Position numbers and translations under genes: made by a program. From the NCBI GenBank assembly GCA_023935145.1, contig CM043701.1, positions 67,952,317 to 68,016,316 on the forward strand: a DNA stretch of 64,000 nucleotides. The letters run 5' to 3'. The stretch is from Bretschneidera sinensis (Eukaryota > Streptophyta > Magnoliopsida > Brassicales > Akaniaceae). Below the pieces are notes generated by a model. The model was given only the letters and a program-made list of their open reading frames with translations, did not search any database and was not told the origin of the DNA. This document shows, piece after piece, positions 55,913 to 64,000 of this stretch (within the stretch, counting starts at the first letter, position 1; the number at the start of each line of letters is the position of its first letter).

Positions 55913-56916
55913 TATTGGTATTTGTTTAAGGTTTACACATGCCAAAACATGGTTCAAAGATGGTTAAAGTCTAAACCAAGGTTGGAGTATTAAAGTATAG
56001 TAAGTCAAAAGACTGCACACATGTGTGTGCACCACTTTGGAGCAAGGTAAAGGTAAGCGTACTAGTGTGTGTACTTCTGCACACAAGCTGAAGGAGTGTG
56101 GGCACAGCTGGTAAAGGGCAACGCCGCACTGCTCCCTCACCAGTGGCACACCATCCAGAATGCATACCTCCTGAAGCACCCCAGCACCGCACCACTCTCC
56201 ACCAATGGTGCACCACCCAGAGAGTGTGCAAAACGACTCTGCCCAGCACCGTACCGCACCCTGTTGAGCACTTAAGCGCTAGGCAAAGCAAAGCACACAT
56301 GGACAACCTGTTTTAACCCTCTCTTAGGTGCATGTGTCCCAGGTTAAAATGCACAACACCACTTAGGAGTGATGGAGGGCCATGATTAAGTGTTAATCAT
56401 GATCAAAGGGTGAGTATTGAACCTCAAGAATGATTAAGAAGTGGGTGGCTATAAAAGGGGTTTCCTAGCCTCATTTTTCAACAAGAGAACAACACAAGTT
56501 TGTGACATACTTTGAGATCAATTGTAATACAAGAGAGAATTTTGTGAGATTGTAAGATCAAATACAAGAAGGACTCATTGTAGTGAGGCTGGTTGTAAAG
56601 AAAGAGAAGTCTAGATTAGATAGAGAGCATTATTAGTTCTTATCTTCTTCCTTTCTTCTCTTCTTGGTTTCTTCAAGAACTTGAGCTTCTTGAAGAGGGT
56701 TGTTGTATTTGTAAAGAACCATTGATTTAGTGCAGAGAGTTCAGAAAAACTCACGGGGACGTAGGCACATTGCCGAACCTCGATAACAAATTGCTTGTCT
56801 TCTTTCTTTCTTTGATTTTTTGTTCCTGTTTTCAATTCCAAATCTTTACAAGTCATTCTAGACTTGGGTGTTTGGAAGATCACCACCTGGGCCTCTTGTC
56901 AAGGTGATTTCCAACA
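55913..56916 (+). repeat. Element H 5' LTR
   Basis: TATTGGTATTTG to GATTTCCAACA, 1004 bp. U3 at about 56090-56290 is GC-rich, with repeated GGTGCACCAC/GCACCGCAC-type words. TATA box CTATAAAAG at 56449-56457. Followed by the primer site. Confidence 0.92.
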
Positions 56917-56917
56917 G

Positions 56918-56929
56918 TGGTATCAGAGC
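56918..56929 (+). promoter_or_regulatory. Initiator tRNA-Met primer-binding site of H
   Basis: TGGTATCAGAGC, the classical copia primer site, one base after the LTR. The leader to 57154 is non-coding; it contains a repeated AAGATCnnATCTTGA segment at about 57025-57095. Confidence 0.92.
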
Positions 56930-57154
56930 AGCACAGCTGGGTATCGGAGCAAGAACAAAAAGGTGATGGAGCCAAGACTCCAAGAATCAAAGATTAACTT
57001 CTTGAATGATTCAAGAACAGTGTAAAGATCAAGATCTGATCGTGTTCTTGAGGTAGATTCAAGAACGATGTTAAGATCCATCTTCGATCTGTGTTCTTGA
57101 GGTTGAAGAAAGCATTTGTGGGTAGTGCATAAATCAAGGATCTTGTCCGCAAAG

Positions 57155-58016
57155 ATGGCTTCAAATTTCTGTGTTGAGAAGTTTGATGGAAAGGGAGACT
57201 TTACCCTTTGGAAGTGGAAGATCAAGGTGGTTCTAATACAACAGAAAGTGGACTTGGCTATTGGAGAAGATGATGCTTTTCCAGCAAGTGTCATGGAGGA
57301 CCAGCGGACTGAGATGAAGAAGATGGTTTACAGCATCATTTTCTTACACATGTCGAATAGTGTCACAAGGGAATGCAGAGACTCGGAAGATTCGACTGTC
57401 ATATGGAAGAAATTAGGTGAGTTGTTTCTTACCAAAACTCACCCTAACAAGATTTATCTTCTTAAAAGAATCATTGCTTTTAAAATGGATCCTAGTAAAG
57501 AGTTGCAAGATAATCTTGATGTCTTTAATAAGCTAGTTCAAGATTTGAATAGCTGTAGCATTATTTTTCTGGATGAACAATTGGCTATTATCTTGTTAAA
57601 TTCTCTTCCTGATTGTTTTGATAATTTGATTAATGCTATTGAGTATGGAAGGGATACTTTAACAAAGGAGATTGTGATCAATGCCATAAAGGCACATGAT
57701 TTTAAGCCAAGATGAAGGAGACATCAAGTGGAGATGGGTTGTTCATAAGAGGAAGGCCAGCAACTTGGAATGGCAGTAGCAACCATGGCAACTACCGGGA
57801 GAAATCAAGAGGTAGAGGGTAGAACCATGAGAGATTTCATTCCAAGACAAGACTTGGAGGAGGAAGGAGATGCTTCTACTGCAACAAGGAGGGCCATTTC
57901 AAGAAAGATTGCAAGAAGAGGATGTGGGATGAGAGGAGAAGTCATACCAATAATGGAGAGGCTTCGGTTGCCAAAGGAGAACAACAAGATGATGTTCTTG
58001 TTGTGTGCTCAAATGT
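57155..58016 (+). pseudogene. Element H gag
   Basis: Copia gag; start ATG 57155 (MASNFCVEKFDGKGDF), which fits the family better than the in-frame upstream codons. The UBN2/gag domain is open to 57713 (TGA). The following part lies in another frame: a basic, Gly/Arg-rich stretch and one CCHC knuckle CFYCNKEGHFKKDC at 57871-57912, which would bind the RNA. One frameshift between about 57700 and 57780 therefore separates capsid from nucleocapsid. After the knuckle the frame runs directly into protease. Confidence 0.87.
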
Positions 58017-58690
58017 GAGCAGGAGGCAAGGCAGTAGAAAGTGGATTCTTGATTCCGGGTGCACTTATCACTTGTGCCCTCATAAGGAATTGTTTAAGAA
58101 TTTCAAGGAGGTCAATGATGGAAGGGCCTTCTTGGGGAATGACAATTCTTGCCAAGTGAGAGGGATTGGAGACATCCAATTGAGGATGTTTGATGGAGTC
58201 GCAAGGCTGCTATGAAATGTGAGGTATCTTCCAGATTTGAAGAGAAATTTGATCTCATTGGGGTAGCTGGATTCCTTGGGGTATACATGCAAAGTAGATG
58301 GAGGAAAGATCAAGGTGGCCAAGGGATCTTTGGTAGTAATCAAGGCAGTAAGAAACAATGCACTCTATGAGCTGATCGGAGAGACAGAAATCAATGATCA
58401 AGTAGCAAGCTTGATTGCTAAGATGGACAAGGCAGCCATTTGGCACACTCGCTTGGAACACATGAGCGAAAAAGGCCTGCAAGTTCTTAGAGATAGAAAT
58501 CAATGATCAAGTAGCAAGCTTGATTACTGAGATGGACAAGGCAGCCATTTGGCACACTCGCTTGGAACACATGAGCAAAAAAAGCCTGCAAGTTCTTAGC
58601 AAGAAAGGTCTACTTGGAGGAGACAAAGTAGAGACACTGGATTTCTGTGAGAGTTACATTCTTGGGAAGCAACACTAGGTCAGCTTTAAC
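58017..58690 (+). pseudogene. Element H protease and pre-integrase domain
   Basis: Aspartic protease with active site WILDSGCTYHLCP (DSG at 58051), in the frame of the zinc knuckle. TGA at about 58213 and TAG near 58264 interrupt it. The GAG-pre-integrase motif WHTRLEHMSEKGL (about 58440-58490) is present twice because bases 58386-58494 are repeated as 58495-58603. The 109-bp period shifts the frame by +1, exactly the difference between the protease and integrase frames, so this duplication is the frameshift. Confidence 0.87.
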
Positions 58691-59556
58691 ACCAGAGTGC
58701 ACAAGTCTAAGGGAATTCTTAACTACATTCATTCGAACCTTTGGGGACCAGTAAGAACACCAACACAGAGAGGTAACTTTTACTTTCTGTCTTTAATTGA
58801 TGATTATTCAATAAGAGTGTGGGTTTATTTGCTTAGAAATAAATCAGATGCCTTGAATAAATTTGTTGTGTGGAAGAAGTTGCTGGGAACTCAAACGGGT
58901 AGGGTTGTTAAGGCTTTACGAACCGATAATGGCTTAGAATTTTGCAATAATGATTTTGATAAATTTTGTGAATTAAATGGCATTCTAAGGCATAGAACGG
59001 TTATAAAAACACCTCAGCAAAATGGAGTTGCTGAAAGAATGAATAGAACCCTTATGGAAAAAGTTAGATGCATGCTAATAGGATCTAGTTTACCAAAATA
59101 TTTTTGGGGAGAAGCTGTGGCTACAGCTGCATACTTGGTAAATAGATCACCCTCTAGAGCTTTAGAGCTCAAGACTCCCATGGAGATGTGGAGTGGAAAA
59201 CCCCCTGAATTAAACAACCTTAGGACTTTTGGATGTGCTGCATATACACATCAAAAAGAGGATAAACTTAGCCCTAGATCTAAGAAATATGTATTTCTAG
59301 GATATGGTGATGGGGTTAAGGGATATAGGTTGTGGTCCTTAGAAAAGAAGGGCATGAAACTAATTATAAGTATGGATGTTATTTTTAATGAATTATTATT
59401 TCCCTACTTGAAGAAAACTAACTCTGCAAGGGCTAGTGAGCAAACCAGTCCGAAAATTGTAAAGCATCGCATCAAGGAGAACTCGGTTCAGGTAGAGCAA
59501 AGGAGACAAGAGGGTTCAGACCAGGTAGAGCCCTTGGATGAAGGCCAAGCTTAAGA
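58691..59556 (+). pseudogene. Element H integrase
   Basis: Open for 285 codons (58697-59554). Core order: YIHSNLWGPV (58736), where Asn (AAC) replaces the first catalytic Asp; LRTDNGLEF near 58920 with the second Asp; GVAERMNRTLMEK near 59030 with the Glu. The C-terminal segment RKYVFLGY-like (KKYVFLGYGDGVKGYRLW near 59285) is typical of copia. The catalytic triad is therefore incomplete. The frame ends at TAA in the integrase-RT spacer. Confidence 0.88.
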
Positions 59557-61239
59557 AATTCAAGAAGAGGCTGAACAAGAAGAGGTTGATACAGCAAGTC
59601 ATAATGACTACCACCTCACAAGAGACCGGGGAAGGAGGGTGGTTAGACCACCTTTGAGATATGGGTTTGCGGATGCTAATGTAGCAGCTCCTTTGATAGA
59701 AGGAGAGGTTGAACCAAAAACTTACATGGATGCCGTGGAGTGTAAGGATTCGCCAAAGTGGTAGCTGGCTAAGGAGGAAGAAATGAATTCTTTGATGAAG
59801 AACAACTCTTGGGAGTTGGTGCCCAAACCAGAAAAACAGAGAGTTATGGATTGTAGATGGCTCTACAAGATCAAAGAAGGGAATACTCCAAGGGATGAAG
59901 TCTAATATAAAGTTAGGCTGGTGGCGAAGGGGTTCACATAAAAAGAAGGCATAGATTTCACCGAAATCTTCTCACTGGTTGTGAAGTACAAGACGATCCG
60001 GATAGTGTTAGCATTGGTGGTCCAATTTGATTGGGAAGTCGAGAAAATGGATGTGAAGACAGTATTCTTACATGGAGAGCTCGATGAGATCATTTTCAAA
60101 GGCAACCCGAAGGCTATGAGGAAGGAAGGCAGGGAGAGTTAGTGTACAAATTGAAGAAATCTCTCTATGGCTTGAAGCAATCACCTCGGCAATGTAATAA
60201 GAGGTTTGGTTCCTTTGTAATCAGCTTGGGTTTCATGAGGAGCTACAACGATTCGTGCTTGTGCTATAAAGGGCAGAAGGTTGAGGAAGTAGTGATCATC
60301 CTTATCTATGTTGATGACATGTTGCTGGTTGGGAGCAGTATGGAGAGGATAAAGAAATTGAAGGCTCAACTCAGTAAGGAGTTTGAGATGAAAGATCTTG
60401 GCTATGCACAAAAGATACTTGGGATGTGTATCATCCAGGAAAGGGAGAGAAACAGATTAAAGATCTCTCAAAATTCCTATATAGAGAAGATGATATTTAA
60501 ATTCTCTATGGAAGATAGCAAACCAGTCAAGGTTCCCCTTGATAGTCATTTCAAGTTCTCTAACGATTAATGTCCAAGATCGGAGGCGGAGAAAAAGGAA
60601 ATGTTCACCATGGTAAGCACTAGACCTGACATTGCTCATACAATGAGTGTTCTTAGTAGGTTTATGAGTAATCCTAGAAAGAACCACTAGCTTGGAATGA
60701 AGTGGTTGTTGAGGTACTTGAAAGGAAGCCCAGAAGTAGGGGTGGTTTATGAGAAGAGGGGTAAGTCCATCTGCCTTGAGGGTTTTGCGGATTCGGACAA
60801 TGGAGCAGACCGGGATAAAAAGAGATCGATTACCTCCTATTTCTTCAACTTAAATGGATGTTGTGTAAGTTGGAAGGCTTAGTTGCAGCCAGTGGTAGCA
60901 CTCTCCACAACCGAGGCTGAGTATATAGCGGCTACGGAGGCCATCAAGGAGGCTATGTGGTGCAAAGGGTTGCTGGAAGAGTTAAAGGCATTAGAGGAGC
61001 AGGTTGTGGTATTTTCGGATAGTCAAAGTGCATTGCACTTATGTAAGAATCCAGTGTTCCATGAGAGGACAAAGCACATTGATGTTCAATATTATTTCAT
61101 TCGGGAAAATGTTACGAAAGGATGCATCTATGTGGACAAGGTAGCCACGAAAGAAAATCCTGCGGATTTGGGTACTAAAGTTCTACCTCTAAGTAAGTTC
61201 AATCATTGCCTTGGACTACTTAGGATTAGAGTTGGTTAA
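59557..61239 (+). pseudogene. Element H RT and RNase H
   Basis: RT starts at about 59770 (EEMNSLMKNNSWELVPKP), with stops near 59762, 59903 and 59939 and a frameshift near 60100. YVDD is intact at 60307-60318 (LIYVDDMLLVG), in the frame 60142-60570. RNase H follows with FADSDNGADRD near 60790, [12 protein letters not shown] near 60915 and [10 protein letters not shown] near 61013, ending at 61239. The stops at 60568 and 60880 fall in positions where Gln or similar is expected ([16 protein letters not shown]). It is the only domain pair in H with all catalytic residues visible. Confidence 0.88.
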
Positions 61240-61320
61240 ATGATGACTCAAGATGAGTTTGGATCCTGAAGCTCTCTACAAAAATGGTTCGGGTTTCAAC
61301 ACTTAGACAAAGATAGAGAT
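61240..61320 (+). promoter_or_regulatory. Element H 3' spacer with polypurine tract
   Basis: Non-coding spacer ending in GACAAAGATAGAGAT (about 61306-61320), purine-rich and abutting the LTR; a weak but correctly placed polypurine tract. Confidence 0.6.
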
Positions 61321-62282
61321 TGTTGGTATTTATCTAAGGTTTACACATGTCAAAACATGGTTCAAATATGGTTAAAGTCTAAACTAAGGTTGGAATATTA
61401 TAGTACAGCAAGTTAAAAGACTTCACACATGTGTGTGCATTACTTTGGAGCAAGGTAAGGGTAGGCGCACAGCTGGTAAAGGGCAACACCACACCGCTCC
61501 CTCACCAGCGGTGCACCATCCAGAATGCATGCCTCCTGAAGCGCTCTAGCACTGCACGAATCACCACCAGCGGTGCACCGCCCAGAGAGTGTGCAAAGGG
61601 ACTCTGCTCAGCACCACACCGCGCCCTGTTGAGCACCTAGGCGCTAGGCAAAGCAAAGCACACATGGACAACCTATTTCAACCCTCTCTTAGGTGCGTGG
61701 ATGCAAGGTTAAAATGCACAGCACCACTTAGGAGTGATGGAGGGCCATGATTAAGTTATAATCATGATCAAAGGGGGAGGATTGAATCTCAAGAATGGCC
61801 AAGAAGTGGGTGGCCATAAACGGGGTTTCTTAGCCTCATTTTTCAACAAGAGAACAACACAAGTTTATGACATACTTTGAGATCAATTATAATACAAGAG
61901 AGAATTGTGTGAGAGTGTAAGGATCAAACATAAGAGGGAATCATTGTAGTAAGGCTGGTTATAAAGAGAGAGAAGTCTAGATTAGATAGAGAGCATTGTT
62001 AGTTCTTATCTTCTTCCTTTCTTCTCTTCTTGGTTTCTTCAAGAACTTAAGCTTTTTGAAGAGGGTTGCTGTATTTTTAAAGAATCATTAATTTAGTGCA
62101 GAGAGTTTAGAGGAACTCATGGGGACGTAGGCACATTGCCGAACCTCGATAACAAATTGTTTGTCTTTTTTCTTTCTTTGATTTTCTGTTCCTATTTTCG
62201 ATTCCAAATCTTTACAAGTCATTCTAGGCTTGGGTGTTTGGAAGATCACCACCTGGGCATCTTGTCAAGGTGATTTCCAACA
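61321..62282 (+). repeat. Element H 3' LTR
   Basis: TGTTGGTATT to GATTTCCAACA, 962 bp, followed by AAAGC. It differs from the 5' LTR by about 43 deleted bases in U3 (near 61460) and scattered substitutions. Confidence 0.92.
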
Positions 62283-62287
62283 AAAGC

Positions 62288-62314
62288 AAACCCTTGACTC
62301 TTAATCATACATCA
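62288..62314 (-). pseudogene. Element G gag sliver between two copia insertions
   Basis: The 27 bases, read on the minus strand into the AAAGC duplication and across H to 55912, give RVCFRCNKMGHL, the first zinc knuckle of G gag. A TAA lies just upstream. Its last five bases (CATCA, 62310-62314) are the candidate target duplication of element I. Confidence 0.75.
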
Positions 62315-63313
62315 TGTTTGAAATCACCTTGACAAGATGCCCAGGTGGTGATCTTCCAAGCACCCAAGTCTAGAATGACTTGTAGAAAGAATTGAAATCG
62401 AAAACAGTAACAGAAAATCAAAGAAAGAAATAAGACAAGCAATTTGTTATCGAGGTTCAGCAATGTGCCTACGTCCCCATGAGTTCCTCCGAACTCTCTG
62501 CACTAATCAAATGGTTCTTACAAGTTACAGCAATCCCCTTCAAGAAGCTCAAGTTCTTGAAGAAACCAAGAAGAGAAGAAAGAAGATTATAATGCTCTCT
62601 CTCTATACTACTCTCTCTTCTTTACAACCAGCCTCACTACAAAGAGTCCCTCTTGTGTTTATGTCTCTCACATAATTCTCTCTTGTATTACAATTGATCT
62701 CAAAGAATGTCACAAACTTGTGTTGTTGTATATATGAGTTGTCTTGAAAATATGAGGCTAGGAAACCCCTTTTATAGCCATCCACTTCTTGATCATTGTT
62801 GTGAGTCAATCTCCACCCTTGGATCTTATTTATCACTTAATCTTGGCCCTCCATCAATCTTAAGATGTGCTATGCATTTTAACCTTGCACTCACGCACCT
62901 AAGAGAAGGCTAAAGTAGGCTGTCCGTGTGTGCTTTGGTGTGCCTAGCGCCTAGGTGCTCAACAGGGGGCGCCATGGCACTGGGCAGGGCACCTTTGCAC
63001 AGCTTTTGGATGCCATAGTGCTGGTGGGGAGTGCCTAAGCACTGGTGCAGGTTAGGGAGACACCATTCTGGGCGCCATGGTGCTGGTGGGGAGCGCCTAG
63101 GCGCACACTGATGCTACAGGTGTGCGCACATTTTCCTGATTGTGTGCTGAAGTGCGCACACCAGTGTGCATGGCCTTCCCTTGCTCAAAATTGATACACA
63201 CACATGTCTACAGTCTTTTAACTTACTGAACTTTAATTCTCCAACCTTGGTTTAGCCTTTAACCATCTTTGAACCATGGTTGGACCTGTGCAAACCTTAG
63301 ACAAATACCAACA
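62315..63313 (-). repeat. Element I 3' LTR
   Basis: On the minus strand TGTTGGTATTTGTC (63313) to GATTTCAAACA (62315), 999 bp. It aligns with the H LTRs over the promoter and R/U5 parts. U3 (62930-63170) differs, with repeats of GGCGCCATGGTGCTGGTGGG and GCGCCTAGGCGC-type palindromes. Confidence 0.9.
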
Positions 63314-63393
63314 ATCTCTACCTTTGTCTAAGTGTTTAAACCTGAACCATTGTGCAGAAAGCTTCGGGATACAAACTCATCTTGAGTCATCAA

Positions 63394-64000
63394 TCAACCG
63401 ACTCCATTCCTAAGAAGTCCAAGGCAATGATTGGACCTTCTTATAGGTAGAACCTTGGTGCCTAAATCTGTAGGACTCTCCTCCGTGGTCTTCTTGTCAA
63501 CATGAATGCATTCTTTCGTACCATTTTTCGGAATGTAATAATACCGAACATCCATATGCTTCATTCCCTCATGGAACACCGAATTTCTCCCCAAGTGCCA
63601 AGCACTTTGGCTATCCGAAGACACCACAACCTGCTCTTTTAGGACCTCCCACTCGTCTAACAACCCTTTGCACCCTATAGCCTCCTTTATGGCTTCCGTA
63701 GCCGCTATGCATTCTACCCTGATTGTTATGAGTGCTACCACTAGCTGCCACTGAGCCTTCAAATACCTCATCAACCTCTTCATCCCAAGCCAATGCTTCT
63801 TTCCAGGACTACTCACAAATCTACTAAGAACACCCATTGCCCAAGAAACCCTCAACCGGTTTCTCACCTTTTCTTGGATTCTACACATCCCAAGGATCTT
63901 TTGTGTAAGGATGAGATCCTTCCACTCGAACTCCTTACTGAGTTAAGATGTAAAACTTTCCATCCTCTCCCTTCTATTTCGAACCAACAGCACATCATCG
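63394..64000 (-). pseudogene. Element I RT end and RNase H
   Basis: Minus-strand frame 63888-63394 ends, like H, in [20 protein letters not shown]. RNase H motifs: [12 protein letters not shown] near 63690 and SSDSQSAWHLGRN near 63600. The N-terminal RNase H segment seen in H at 60720-60870 is missing: RYLKAQWQLVVAL joins two parts that lie about 165 bp apart in H, an internal deletion removing the first Asp region. RT sequence upstream (63889-64000) is readable but shifted in frame. Confidence 0.82.

Larger units (their letters stand above)
55913..62282 (+). mobile_element. Element H: complete Ty1/copia retrotransposon
   Basis: Two LTRs (55913-56916 and 61321-62282) with a perfect 5-bp target duplication AAAGC (55908-55912, 62283-62287). 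Order gag, protease, integrase, RT, RNase H is diagnostic of copia. It inserted antisense into the first zinc-knuckle codons of element G gag. The first LTR base pair is changed (TATTGG instead of TGTTGG), and the 3' LTR lacks about 43 bp present near 56060 in the 5' LTR. The gag wording (FDGKGDFTLWKWKIKVVL) suggests a Tork-like clade; this is a family-level guess. Confidence 0.95.
62315..64000 (-). mobile_element. Element I: copia element, 3' part only
   Basis: Minus-strand relative of H, running off the window. The 3' LTR is 62315-63313, followed on the minus strand by the RNase H end of pol. It inserted in G gag, 27 bp beyond H and in the opposite orientation. Confidence 0.9.

Overview
The window reads as AT-rich heterochromatic DNA of a flowering plant, most likely a eudicot. 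I found no host gene, rRNA, tRNA gene, CRISPR array or bacterial feature. Nearly every base belongs to LTR retrotransposons inserted into one another. Plant origin is indicated by Athila-type Ty3 polyproteins, primer-binding sites complementary to tRNA-Asp, a Tat-type element with a second RNase H, two chromodomain Ty3 elements, and copia elements primed by initiator tRNA-Met. Element letters below are mine.

Layout. 1-385 is the end of an unassigned LTR. 386-4118 is the gag-protease-early RT part of Athila-like element A (copy 1), interrupted by a solo LTR of family D (1656-2972, 5-bp target duplication CTGAC) and by element E (4119-8293, cut off). From 8294 comes internal sequence of element D, interrupted by element B (8745-27901, duplication CTAGA). 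B is the best-preserved Athila-like element: gag, protease, RT-RNase H, integrase and an extra 3' ORF. B itself contains minus-strand element C (15839-23253, duplication CTCAT). D resumes at 27902 and ends with its LTR at 31084. A copy 2 then follows (31085-32189), is interrupted by E copy 2 (32190-39823, duplication ATAAC), and continues through RT, RNase H and integrase to its 3' LTR at 44729. A Tat-like remnant J (44730-46448), minus-strand chromovirus F (about 46449-50295), minus-strand chromovirus G (50296-55912 plus 62288-62314), complete copia element H (55913-62282, duplication AAAGC) and the 3' end of minus-strand copia element I (62315-64000) complete the window.

Order of events inferred from nesting: A (probably into J), then D and E into A, then B into D, then C into B. 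On the right, F into J, G into F, H and I into G. Bases 1656-8293 and 29767-36353 are a diverged direct duplication of about 6.6 kb that includes the D LTR inside A. One copy holds a solo LTR and the other a full D element, which points to unequal exchange between two haplotypes.

The most interesting material is non-coding. Families B, C and D, and partly E, keep a set of 3' modules although C, D and E have lost most of pol: a 40-bp block around TTAGCGCTCATGGGAGGCA, several hairpins, repeated polypurine tracts, and a hairpin exactly 4 nt before the true polypurine tract with one compensatory pair change. Element E carries an LTR-like unit with two outward-facing U5 ends and tRNA-Asp primer sites on both sides, at the centre of a 3.6-kb palindrome. 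B carries an extra ORF between integrase and 3' LTR. The LTR U3 regions carry arrays of short palindromes or tandem repeats upstream of their TATA boxes. All coding regions carry stops, frameshifts or deletions, so the window is an archive of dead elements rather than a working locus.
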